In this document: positions 1 to 9,454 of the stretch, piece by piece
How positions within the stretch are numbered: the stretch's first letter is position 1
Layout: every line of letters starts with the position of its first letter
Assembly (NCBI RefSeq): GCF_010501075.1
Contig: NZ_QVMN01000012.1
Span: forward strand, 1-64,000
Reading direction: 5' to 3'
DNA from: Dysgonomonas sp. 25
Lineage (GTDB): Bacteria > Bacteroidota > Bacteroidia > Bacteroidales > Dysgonomonadaceae
Length of the DNA stretch: 64,000 nt
Program-made: the position numbers and the translations under genes
The notes under the pieces: generated by a model
The model's database searches: none
The model's input: the letters and a program-made list of their open reading frames with translations, nothing else
What the model was told of the DNA's origin: nothing

Positions 1-283
1 AATGCGAACCTTCAAACACACTTCTATATATCTCACAGGCTGCCCCGTACCGACGCCCTTTTGTCCGTTCAACTTCCTTTCCTTTGGTCGTGCGGGGAAG
101 GCCTGTCCTTTAATGCTACCTCCCCCCAACTCTCCGAAGGGGGAAATAGATTCCAGTCTGTTTTACAAGTCAATTAATAATGCTGCTCTCCTAAGCCTCC
201 CCCACGGGGAGGTTTGGTGGGGCTCAAACAAACACCATTTATTCACCTTGCCTTACGGGGCATCAAAACGAAATCAAAAAAAA
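1..283. repeat. Repeat-bearing intergenic region upstream of the first FISUMP gene
   Basis: The frame is open through this stretch but its translation is low-complexity and looks like nothing known, so I treat it as non-coding. It holds two GC-rich imperfect palindromes of the CCTCCCC/GGGGAGG type at about 119-146 and 195-224, the same family that lies around the other FISUMP loci. No convincing promoter was seen. Confidence 0.6.
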
Positions 284-799
284 ATGAGAACGATGAGAAG
301 AACTAAAACAAAGAGCAAAAACCTCAACCATTTCAAGACGGCTATACTAATTATAGCCTTGACATTTGCAGGCAACATGTGCGTAGTGAATGCGCAAGCG
401 ACTATCGGCAGCGGCGAACGCCCCAACAAGGGGGCGCTGCTCGACCTGAAAGAGACAAATGCCGACGATTCATCGACCAAAGGGTTTATCCTGCCAAGGG
501 TAAAGCTCACCGACCTGAACAACCTCTTTCCGATGTTCGAATCCGATGGCAATGAAGGATACATAGATGCCGTAAAAGCGGATGAAGACAAGCTGCATAC
601 CGGGCTGATAGTCTTCAATACGAACAGTGACTTCCCTTTCTTTGTGGACGTATACGTCTGGATGGGGGATAAATGGTATCGACTACCGCGGCTTATGCAA
701 GTGCCTGCCGGAGAATGGTACCGGCCGATCAACGAATTATATTTTACTAACACTGCTTTTGCTGCACTTTCTGATGGACGAAAGAGCGGAAAAGCTTAA
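284..799 (+). CDS. Short secreted FISUMP-family paralogue (N-terminal domain only)
   Basis: The ATG at 284 gives 171 aa; a second ATG at 293 is also possible. A basic start and hydrophobic segment ending near VVNAQA form a signal peptide. Next comes the domain shared by all FISUMP proteins here: ATIGSGE, KGALLDLK, LPRVKLTDLNNLFPMF, HTGLIVFN, YVWMGDKWY. The protein stops soon after that and lacks the C-terminal FISUMP domain (ICPDGWHLPS...RCKK). It lies 16 bp upstream of a full-length paralogue with a near-identical N-terminal domain, so it looks like a tandem duplicate that lost its 3' part. Family membership is clear from the sequence; function is unknown. It could be a degraded copy or a small secreted companion of the next gene. 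Confidence 0.7.
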   Translation: MRTMRRTKTKSKNLNHFKTAILIIALTFAGNMCVVNAQATIGSGERPNKGALLDLKETNADDSSTKGFILPRVKLTDLNNLFPMFESDGNEGYIDAVKADEDKLHTGLIVFNTNSDFPFFVDVYVWMGDKWYRLPRLMQVPAGEWYRPINELYFTNTAFAALSDGRKSGKA

Positions 800-815
800 A
801 TAAAACCAAACCGAC

Positions 816-2741
816 ATGAAAAGAATCTTATTTACACACATGCTATTGCTGATGCTGCTGTCGGCAACGATGACAGGCCATGCGCAGGTAACTATCGGCA
901 GCGGCGAGAAGCCCAACAAAGGCGCACTGCTCGACCTGAAACAGACGAATAACGAAATATCCTCTACCAAAGGGGTTATCCTGCCAAGGGTACAGCTGAC
1001 AGACCTGAACAACCTGTTTCCGATGTTTGAGAGTGATGACAACGGAGGCTATAAAAATGCCGTGAAGGCTGACGAAGACAAGCTGCATACCGGCATGATC
1101 GTCTTTAACACGGCTTCGAGTGTATTGCTCCCCGAAGGCGTGTATATCTGGGATGGCAGCAAATGGACAAAAGGAGCAGAAGAAGCCCTCGCCAAGCTGC
1201 ACCTCAGCGAGAGCCGCTTCGACCTGCCGAGTGGTAAGGATGCACGCACACTTACAGCACAGGAATTGGTTATCAACTGGATGGATGGAGCATCGCCGAC
1301 CTATAACGCAGCGGCAGCCAGTGGCTTCACAGCTGTACCTTTTACGGGCAATCCGCTGACGCCTGCGACACTGACGACCTCCCCGACAACGATAAGCTTG
1401 TTGCCCGATGCGATGACCGATACGGATGTTACAGCAGCTAACCCGTGGAAGACGAAAGAAACAGAACTCTCGTTCCTCTACACCGATACAGATGAAGATG
1501 GCAACTCCAAGGAAAAGATAAAAACGGTGACCATCAACCAGACTAACTTTGCCCTGAAAGCAAAAGACAGGCTACGCAATGCTCAAATAACCTATACAGC
1601 TGCTACCAGTGGTAACTTCAATGTACAGGGGAATGCCTCTTGGAAGGCAGAGATTACGGGTATGGAGAGCGCTGCTACTTTTACCGTTGCAGCCGAAGGA
1701 GGCAAAACGCTGACAGACGGTACTACCAATACTACGAATGTGCCTTACACTACCAATGCAGGCAACCGCTACGACTATGCGAATGTCACTTTCAAAGATG
1801 CTGAAACACCGAAACGCTTTGAGGATGTAACGGTTTCGATGGTCAATTGTGTCACAGGAAACGACCCGAGTATCGAGGAATGGGCGAGGCGGGCAGGCTT
1901 CACCGACGACGAGATAGCAGCCGTGACGAATGCGGATGCGGGCTCGTCAGCTATCAAGCCCATCAACCTCATCCAGCTACACCGCGACCAGGACGATAAC
2001 CTTTTTCTCTCGGGGGACTTTGGCAATGCCGGGCGGTGGATGTTGCATAATGTGAGAGCATTGAACTATTCGTCAAAGGCGCCGCATAGTCAGGGTAGGA
2101 CGCTTACATATTCGTATGCAACTACATACAATGTAGCTCAGTGGGGATATCCAAATGCAAGCCAAACTCTTTTCGATAATAATCCGCGGGTGGGGCTGGT
2201 ATATAACTGGGATGCGGCCACAGGTGGAAAGGGAGGTGCAAATGGACAAGCTACCATTAACGATGGAGAGAATATCACTACAACTCCTACGCCTGTACAA
2301 GGTATCTGCCCCGATGGATGGCATTTACCGAGTGAGTATGAATGGACGCAGTTAGATCAGGAGATTACTACTAACACCAATTTATATAGTGGCACGGCCG
2401 ATATTGGCGGTACAATTACCATAGGCAGTAATACCCGTGGAACACATGCGAAAGGGATGAAAGCTCCATGTTCGGCACCAACCTCTGCAACTGTCCCTAA
2501 TGGCTACAGTAATACCATCTCCATTTCGTCTCGTCCGGGTATGAATCTTTTGCTTACAGGTTATTATACAAATAATAGTACCTATGAGTATGGTAGCTGG
2601 ACGATGTTTTGGACGCCTAATAGTGGCGGCGATACTACTACTTCGTACTATCGGCAATTCAAATATACTAACGAACATGTTGAACGTGTCTTATATTTTC
2701 GTCATTTGTTACTCCCTCTCCGCTGCAAGAAGAACGAATAG
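816..2741 (+). CDS. Secreted FISUMP-domain protein, full length
   Basis: 641 aa. A signal peptide (MKRILFTHMLLLMLLSATM... cleaved near GHAQ) precedes the shared N-terminal domain (about 25-125; QVTIGSGEKPNKGALLDLK, VYIWDGSKW). A Thr/Ala-rich middle region (about 150-350) looks like Ig-like or beta-rich linkers. The C-terminal FISUMP domain begins near residue 495 with GICPDGWHLPSEYEWTQL and ends with the family hallmark RCKK. The matching middle segment (INQTNFALK, NRYDYANVTF, KRFEDVTVSMVNC) is shared with the broken gene at 9455-11478. TIGR02145/PF09603 proteins are secreted and of unknown function. Probably co-transcribed with the short paralogue 16 bp upstream. The gene is followed at once by a hairpin and by repeats. 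Confidence 0.85.
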   Translation: MKRILFTHMLLLMLLSATMTGHAQVTIGSGEKPNKGALLDLKQTNNEISSTKGVILPRVQLTDLNNLFPMFESDDNGGYKNAVKADEDKLHTGMIVFNTASSVLLPEGVYIWDGSKWTKGAEEALAKLHLSESRFDLPSGKDARTLTAQELVINWMDGASPTYNAAAASGFTAVPFTGNPLTPATLTTSPTTISLLPDAMTDTDVTAANPWKTKETELSFLYTDTDEDGNSKEKIKTVTINQTNFALKAKDRLRNAQITYTAATSGNFNVQGNASWKAEITGMESAATFTVAAEGGKTLTDGTTNTTNVPYTTNAGNRYDYANVTFKDAETPKRFEDVTVSMVNCVTGNDPSIEEWARRAGFTDDEIAAVTNADAGSSAIKPINLIQLHRDQDDNLFLSGDFGNAGRWMLHNVRALNYSSKAPHSQGRTLTYSYATTYNVAQWGYPNASQTLFDNNPRVGLVYNWDAATGGKGGANGQATINDGENITTTPTPVQGICPDGWHLPSEYEWTQLDQEITTNTNLYSGTADIGGTITIGSNTRGTHAKGMKAPCSAPTSATVPNGYSNTISISSRPGMNLLLTGYYTNNSTYEYGSWTMFWTPNSGGDTTTSYYRQFKYTNEHVERVLYFRHLLLPLRCKKNE

Positions 2742-2856
2742 CAACGCGTAGCGTTGCAGTTACTTCGCCCTTCGGGCAGTTACAAGTTACGAGTTACAAG
2801 AAACTTTATCTATACAGGTAGCCTCCCCCAACTGGGGGAGGTTGGAGGGGGTGGGT
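2741..2856. repeat. 3' repeat block of the first FISUMP locus
   Basis: It starts on the last base of the stop codon with a hairpin (GCAACGC-gta-GCGTTGC, 2741-2757). Then come a small CCC-TTCG-GGG hairpin, a GTTACAAG/GAGTTACAAG direct repeat (2779-2800), the motif TTTATCTATAC (2805-2815) and a CCTCCCCC/GGGGGAGG palindrome (2821-2856). TATCTATAC also occurs just 3' of the other FISUMP genes (near 9417-9426 and 50233-50241 on the opposite strand), so the locus 3' ends share ancestry. The first hairpin could help end transcription, but no U-tract follows it. Confidence 0.6.
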
Positions 2857-2923
2857 GACAAAAAAATGATGGCATGGCAAAATATTGTTGGGAAGATTAA
2901 TATTATAATTCCGAAAAAGTATG

Positions 2924-2931
2924 TATATTTG
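2924..2931 (+). promoter_or_regulatory. guaB promoter, -7 box
   Basis: TATATTTG matches the Bacteroidetes -7 consensus TAnnTTTG and lies 31 bp before the chosen guaB ATG. No clear -33 TTTG was found at the usual spacing. Confidence 0.5.
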
Positions 2932-2941
2932 CACGCAATAA

Positions 2942-4438
<1,497 letters not shown>

Positions 4439-4462
4439 TCGCTAAAAAAGACTATATATGTT

Positions 4463-4492
4463 AAAGGCAGCTTTCTGAGAGAGCTGCCTTTT
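4463..4492. terminator. Bidirectional intrinsic terminator between guaB and the gltX operon
   Basis: A 10-bp stem (AAAGGCAGCT / AGCTGCCTTT) with a 9-nt loop is followed by TTTT on the plus strand and flanked by AAA, which gives U-rich ends on both strands. It sits between convergent genes ending at 4438 (+) and 4518 (-). Confidence 0.8.
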
Positions 4493-4517
4493 ATCATTAG
4501 GATGTCGGACGATAGAA

Positions 4518-5102
4518 TTACTTGCCCACCGTGAAGTTGACAGGGATATATATCGGCGACACGACTTGTTGAGATCCAATCATAAAAGATGGCTTTATCT
4601 GAATCGAAACATTTGACTTCTCTGTGCCGATTCCTGCAATATTCTTAATGATATTAACCATTGTATCTTTGGAATCGCCTTTCAGATACTGGGCAATATC
4701 CAGTTGCAGATTGATAGGCATAGTTTTGGTTTCGCCAGCAGAAACACTCAGGCGTTCATTGATAGAGCCCGACGTCAGTTGCAGATTGTCTATGGTAACG
4801 ATATATTGCAAACCGTTTAGAAACGCTTCGGATGCATTGGGATTGTTCACATCCAAGTTGACCGTCATATCCACAGGGATAGACGTTGCCGTTCCGGTGA
4901 GGATTGAAGTTAGCTTCGGTATGCTCGACAAAGACAATCCATTGGAGAGGTTCATCCCCGAAACCGATACATTCGACAAAGAGTTGTACGAATATTTACA
5001 ATTGACCATATTGTAAGCGCCCGAAAGGCTTTGAGCTGCATCGCAGCTGACTAATAATGTTGCAACAAACAGGAATGCTGCGATTCTTCTTAATACTTTC
5101 AT
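4518..5102 (-). CDS. Lipoprotein, possible LEA14/WHy-like beta-sandwich
   Basis: 194 aa. A lipoprotein signal with the lipobox Cys at residue 20 (LLVSC) is followed by one beta-rich domain. The segment VDMTVNLDVNNPNASEAF, with its central NP and a following hydrophobic strand, resembles LEA14/WHy domains; this resemblance is my inference. It is the last gene of the operon gltX-waaA-DUF2027/Smr-lipoprotein, 29 bp after the Smr gene. It is probably anchored to the periplasmic face of a membrane. Function unknown. Confidence 0.75.
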   Translation of the reverse strand: MKVLRRIAAFLFVATLLVSCDAAQSLSGAYNMVNCKYSYNSLSNVSVSGMNLSNGLSLSSIPKLTSILTGTATSIPVDMTVNLDVNNPNASEAFLNGLQYIVTIDNLQLTSGSINERLSVSAGETKTMPINLQLDIAQYLKGDSKDTMVNIIKNIAGIGTEKSNVSIQIKPSFMIGSQQVVSPIYIPVNFTVGK

Positions 5103-5131
5103 ATTGATTGTTTTATAGTTTTGTAATTCAA

Positions 5132-6193
5132 TTATTTGATAGTTACCATCGTTGCCCCGTATCCGTATTCGCGGAAAGAAGCATCCTGATAATAGGCTGA
5201 TTTGTATTTCTTCTTCAATTCGTCTATGACAGCGTTCTTTAATACACCGTCTCCTTTGCCGTGGATGAAGACGATTTTCTGCCCCTTGTTTTTGAGATTC
5301 TCGTCCATTACCTCCCTGAATTTGGAAAGCTGGTAATCGAGGATATCAGCATTGGACAATCCGGCTGTGGTATCTAACAGAGCATCGATATGTAAATCTA
5401 TCTCGACGATAGCGCTCTTTTCTTTCTTGTGCAAAGGTTGTATACGCGGACGTCTGTCGGCTTGTTTCTTTTCCTGCATGGCAAGGGCAAGATCTTCGGC
5501 TGATACCTTCAATTCGCGTTCGGGCAAATCTCTGCGAACCAGCGTATAGAGCAACGCATCCTCGTCGAAGTAGTCGTTGTCTTTGAAACTGTGTAGCTTA
5601 TAGAATTTGACCGTGTCGATGCGCAAATCTATCGAATAGGTATTCTTCAGGTCGAAGGCTTTATCCTGTTTGTAGGCAAAGAATTGCAAGCAAACACGCT
5701 CCAGATCGTTGAGCATATCATGGGCAAACTCTTCGACGAAGATTTTGGTATTGGGCTCTATCACACCTGTCTGGCGGCTTATCCAAGCCTGCCCGGTATG
5801 AGAGAGGTAGCTGTACGACAGGTAATAGTTGCTGTCGTTTATCAGATAGCACTCGAAATTCGTCGAACTGAGCGATTTGGCATCTATAGGGAGATAGGCT
5901 AAAGCAACCGTAAGTTGTTCGCCTTCCTTCGTTTCGACGGGGATGTACGCTTCCTCCTGTTTGGTGGGTTGCGATTGGTAGGTGTGGACAATTTGCTGTA
6001 TCGCAGCTTCCTGCTGAGGCTGGTTGCGTACCTGATTGTCTTTTCCTTCCTCGATGATGACACATTCGCGGATAAGTACGGGAATGTCGAAGCCGTCTTC
6101 GTCTTCTACAAGGACAATATCCCGTCCCTGAAAGCCTTTGACAATGCCTCCGCCGGTTGTATTCAGGAATCGTACTTTATCGCCTATCTTCAT
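5132..6193 (-). CDS. DUF2027 and Smr domain protein (MutS2-Smr-like)
   Basis: 353 aa. The N-terminal ~70 residues (KIGDKVRFLNTTGGGIV, then FDIPVLIRECVII) form the DUF2027 region, a small SH3-like barrel. The middle is beta-rich. The last ~80 residues are a Smr domain: the EIDLHID motif, a helix with LSKFREVMDE, then VFIHGKGDGVLKNAV. Smr domains bind or nick nucleic acid; in this Bacteroidetes family the target is unknown. Cytoplasmic, as there is no signal peptide. The start ATG at 6193 lies 17 bp after waaA, so it is translated from the same message. Confidence 0.88.
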   Translation of the reverse strand: MKIGDKVRFLNTTGGGIVKGFQGRDIVLVEDEDGFDIPVLIRECVIIEEGKDNQVRNQPQQEAAIQQIVHTYQSQPTKQEEAYIPVETKEGEQLTVALAYLPIDAKSLSSTNFECYLINDSNYYLSYSYLSHTGQAWISRQTGVIEPNTKIFVEEFAHDMLNDLERVCLQFFAYKQDKAFDLKNTYSIDLRIDTVKFYKLHSFKDNDYFDEDALLYTLVRRDLPERELKVSAEDLALAMQEKKQADRRPRIQPLHKKEKSAIVEIDLHIDALLDTTAGLSNADILDYQLSKFREVMDENLKNKGQKIVFIHGKGDGVLKNAVIDELKKKYKSAYYQDASFREYGYGATMVTIK

Positions 6194-6210
6194 CGCATTG
6201 GTTGTTTTGG

Positions 6211-7449
6211 TCAGAGGGGAAGAAGGCTCACTACCTTATCTACCGCCCCTGTGTGTTCTATGACATATTGTCTTGCATGATTACCTGCCGAACTCAATGA
6301 TTCGGGGTATTCTATCAGTTCGTCCATCAGCCCGCGGAAAGTCTCGTAATCGTTGACCGAGTAGCCTCCGCCACTTTCGATGAGGCCGATTGCCTCAATG
6401 AACTTCTTGAAGTTCGGGCCGAAAAGGACAGGAATTCCATATACCGCAGCCTCGAGTACGTTATGGATGCCTACTCCGAATCCTCCTCCCACATAGGCTA
6501 TCTGCCCATAGCGGTAGACGGATGAGAGCATCCCCATGGTATCGAGGATAATACAATCGACCTTTTCGACGTCCTCGGCTGTAGCCTTGGAATAGCGGAC
6601 GAAAGGGCGTTGCAGGTTCTCTTCGATATATTTCAGGTGCGCCTCGTGTATCTCGTGCGGCGCGATGATCAGTTTGAGATGAGATGTGGCATTGAAGTAT
6701 GTGACAAAGATGTCTTCATCTTTCGGCCACGAGCTTCCGGCAACCAATATCTTCTGTCCATCGGCTTGTGCCTTAGTGGCGAAGCGGGCTATCAGGTCTA
6801 TATCCTTTGCCTGCTTGCTGATATCCAATACGCGGTCGAAGCGGGTATCGCCACAGACTTCGACATTGGTTACATCTATTGTTTTCAGCAGGTCTTTGGA
6901 AGCTTCGTCCTGTACGCACAGACAGTGGTACATGTGCAATAGCTTCTGCATAGACTTGCCATACCAGCGGAAGAATATCTGCTTAGGACGGAAGATAGCC
7001 GATACCATATACACAGGGATATCTCTCTTGTGCAACTGGCTGACAAAGTTGTACCAGAACTCGTACTTGATAAAGACGGCCATCTTCGGTTGTACCAATC
7101 CGAGGAACTTGCGCACATTGCGTTTCTTGTCGAATGGCAGATAGCAAACCACATCGGCTAATGGGTAATCCTTGCGCACCTCATATCCCGATGGGGAGAA
7201 GAACGTGAGGAGTATTTTATATTCCGGATGTTGCTTCTTTACCTGCTCGATAATCGGGCGTCCTTGCTCGAACTCGCCAAGCGAAGCGGCATGAAACCAG
7301 ATATATTGAGCATTGGGATCTACTTTCTTACGAAGGATGGTATAAGTCTCTTTGTGCCCTACTATCATCTTCCGTGCCTTCCGGTGGAAAGGCGAAATGA
7401 TGCGGACAACCAGTGCATAGAGGAATATACCTATGTTATAGAAAAGCAT
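6211..7449 (-). CDS. waaA: 3-deoxy-D-manno-octulosonic acid (Kdo) transferase
   Basis: 412 aa. It moves Kdo from CMP-Kdo to lipid A at the inner face of the inner membrane. An N-terminal membrane anchor (about 1-20) precedes the GT30 domain. HAASLGEFEQGRP carries the catalytic Glu of the S-x-GE motif (residue 59), and VGGGFGVGIHNVLEAA is the nucleotide-sugar binding segment. Length is normal for the family (kdtA/waaA). It starts 6 bp after gltX ends. The C-terminus (AVDKVVSLLPL) looks complete. Confidence 0.95.
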   Translation of the reverse strand: MLFYNIGIFLYALVVRIISPFHRKARKMIVGHKETYTILRKKVDPNAQYIWFHAASLGEFEQGRPIIEQVKKQHPEYKILLTFFSPSGYEVRKDYPLADVVCYLPFDKKRNVRKFLGLVQPKMAVFIKYEFWYNFVSQLHKRDIPVYMVSAIFRPKQIFFRWYGKSMQKLLHMYHCLCVQDEASKDLLKTIDVTNVEVCGDTRFDRVLDISKQAKDIDLIARFATKAQADGQKILVAGSSWPKDEDIFVTYFNATSHLKLIIAPHEIHEAHLKYIEENLQRPFVRYSKATAEDVEKVDCIILDTMGMLSSVYRYGQIAYVGGGFGVGIHNVLEAAVYGIPVLFGPNFKKFIEAIGLIESGGGYSVNDYETFRGLMDELIEYPESLSSAGNHARQYVIEHTGAVDKVVSLLPL

Positions 7450-7455
7450 TCCCGT

Positions 7456-8970
7456 TTATTTAATGTTCTTAATAGCAGCTTCTAATCTGCGGATAGTTTC
7501 TTCTTTGCCGATGGCAGCTGTGATGTCGAACATGTGAGGCCCTTTGGATTCGCCGACGAGAGCCAGACGGAAGGCATTCATGATATTACCCAAGTGATAG
7601 CCTTTTGTTTCTATCCAGCCTTTCACGACTTCTTCCTGATGGTGAGCCGAGAAGTCACCAATGCCTTTCAATACGTCGATCAACTCGCCTAATTGTGCCG
7701 GAGTTTCTTCTTTCCAGCGCTTTTTGACGGTCTTTTCATCGTATGCCGCAGGAGCAACAAAGAAAAATGATGCCTGATCCCACAGTTCTTTCACGAAAGA
7801 GACACGCTCTTTGACTAAACCGACTACCTGCTCGATGTAGCCTTTGTCTGCTTCTATTCCATGCTCTTTCAGTATGGGAGCAAACAGGCCGGCTAATTCG
7901 CTGTCCGGCTTTTGCTGGATATATTGGTGGTTGAACCATTTACCTTTTTCGTAGTCGAACTTCGCACCGCTTTTGCTTACGCGTTCCAATGAGAACAGGC
8001 GGATAAGCTCGTCCATCGACAGCATTTCCTGATCATTGCCCGGATTCCAGCCTAACAAGGCGAGGAAGTTGACAACCGCTTCGGGCAGATAGCCGCTTTC
8101 GCGGTAGCCTGAAGAGATTTCGCCTGTCTTTGGATCTTTCCATTCCAACGGGAAGACAGGGAATCCCAAGCGATCGCCGTCGCGTTTACTCAATTTGCCT
8201 TTTCCGTCAGGTTTCAACAGGAGCGGCAGATGTGCGAATGACGGCATAGTATCTTCCCAGCCGAAAGCACGGTAAAGCAAGACGTGCAGCGGCGCAGACG
8301 GCAGCCACTCTTCGCCACGGATAACGTGTGTAATCTCCATCAAATGGTCGTCCACGATATTGGCCAGGTGGTATGTCGGCAGGTTGTCCTGCGATTTGTA
8401 TAACACCTTGTCGTCGAGGACGGAAGAGTTTATCTTCACCTCACCGCGAATCATATCGTTCACGATAACGTCTTCGTTGGGTTCTATCCTGAAGCGCACA
8501 ACGTATTGTGTGCCTCCATCTATCAGTTTTTGCACTTCGTCGGCGCTCATCGTAAGCGAGTTACGCATATCGCCACGGGTAGAGGCATCGTATTGGAAGT
8601 TAGGCGTCGATTCGCGCTTTGCATCCAATTCCTGCGGGGTGTCGAACGCTATATAGGCAGCGCCTTTCTCCAGCAATATATCTACGTATTGGCGGTAGAT
8701 ATCCTTACGATCGGACTGGCGATAGGGGCCGTATTGCCCGCCGATGTGCGTACCTTCGTCGAACTGAAGTCCAAGCCACGTAAGGGCTTCGATGATATAC
8801 TCTTCGGCTCCGGGAACGAAACGCTGTGAATCGGTATCTTCGATGCGAAGAATAAAAGCTCCTTTATGCTGTTTGGCAAAGAGGTAGTTATATAATGCTG
8901 TACGCACTCCTCCGATGTGGAGAGGGCCTGTGGGGCTGGGCGCGAAACGTACTCTTACTGGCTGAGACAT
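7456..8970 (-). CDS. gltX: Glutamyl-tRNA synthetase
   Basis: 504 aa class I synthetase that charges tRNA-Glu. The N-terminal signature is [13 protein letters not shown] (HIGH equivalent at about 17-20), with a KMSKS-like [10 protein letters not shown] near residue 260. The C-terminal helical anticodon-binding domain is complete. First gene of a four-gene minus-strand operon. A TATTTTTG -7 box lies 27 bp upstream of the ATG. Confidence 0.97.
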   Translation of the reverse strand: MSQPVRVRFAPSPTGPLHIGGVRTALYNYLFAKQHKGAFILRIEDTDSQRFVPGAEEYIIEALTWLGLQFDEGTHIGGQYGPYRQSDRKDIYRQYVDILLEKGAAYIAFDTPQELDAKRESTPNFQYDASTRGDMRNSLTMSADEVQKLIDGGTQYVVRFRIEPNEDVIVNDMIRGEVKINSSVLDDKVLYKSQDNLPTYHLANIVDDHLMEITHVIRGEEWLPSAPLHVLLYRAFGWEDTMPSFAHLPLLLKPDGKGKLSKRDGDRLGFPVFPLEWKDPKTGEISSGYRESGYLPEAVVNFLALLGWNPGNDQEMLSMDELIRLFSLERVSKSGAKFDYEKGKWFNHQYIQQKPDSELAGLFAPILKEHGIEADKGYIEQVVGLVKERVSFVKELWDQASFFFVAPAAYDEKTVKKRWKEETPAQLGELIDVLKGIGDFSAHHQEEVVKGWIETKGYHLGNIMNAFRLALVGESKGPHMFDITAAIGKEETIRRLEAAIKNIK

Positions 8971-8996
8971 ATTTGTAATGGTTAGAAAAACGGCTA

Positions 8997-9004
8997 CAAA
9001 AATA
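8997..9004 (-). promoter_or_regulatory. gltX promoter, -7 box
   Basis: On the minus strand TATTTTTG matches TAnnTTTG, 27 bp upstream of the gltX ATG. No clear -33 box. Confidence 0.5.
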
Positions 9005-9180
9005 CATATTATTTTCGTAACTATACGCTATACAGCTAAAAACTTGCTTAACAGCCAGTAGCTTAGGATATAGAAATACGTTTCGCCTCCAACTTAAAAG
9101 AGTAATCAAACGTATCATTTTTTTGCCACGCTGTTTTTCGAGCATTACCTATTGGTTATCAGACCGATACTATAAGAAAA

Positions 9181-9385
9181 ACTTAACAAAACAGCATGTG
9201 CTTTATAAAAATAACAGTTGTCAAGTTATGTCAAAAACCTACTTCGCTGATAATCAATCAAAATTTAGTTAAAACTTGACACTCTTGACATATTTGACGC
9301 GACACAGTGTTTTTTTCTTGTCATTTTTTTATTACTTAACCACAGAGGACACGAAGTTTTTACACAGAGGTCACAAAGCAAAGAA
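9181..9385. repeat. FISUMP-cassette 3' flank, copy A, with iterated TTGAC boxes
   Basis: This stretch of about 205 bp is nearly the same as 49875-50076, including CTTTATAAAAATGACAGTTG-type sequence, ACCTACTTC, TTTAGTTAAAACTTGAC and the tail TTAACCACAGAGGACACGAA. It contains three TTGAC boxes exactly 9 bp apart (starting at 9276, 9285, 9294) and, 45 bp to the left, two GTCAA boxes 10 bp apart (9220, 9230), which read as TTGAC on the other strand. Homology probably extends more weakly left to about 9119. The CCACAGAGGACAC tail resembles a dispersed repeat known from many bacterial genomes. Confidence 0.8.
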
Positions 9386-9454
9386 CACAGGGAAACAGTC
9401 CTCGCGGACTACTTCCCTGTATAGATAATTTATTTGATAACCGCTAACTGATTA

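Larger units (their letters stand above)
8971..9454. other. Intergenic region between gltX and the broken FISUMP gene
   Basis: No gene. The right part, from about 9119, is the 3' flank of the FISUMP cassette (entered separately). The left part holds the gltX leader and promoter. Confidence 0.6.

Noticed and set aside
2-283. N-terminal extension of the first FISUMP frame to the window edge
   Set aside because: The extra 94 residues are repeat-encoded and would bury the signal peptide; the ATG at 284 gives a normal signal.
9337-9400. CCACAGAGGACAC tracts considered as CRISPR-like repeats
   Set aside because: Only one or two degenerate units per site, no regular spacers and no cas genes; they fit a dispersed repeat.
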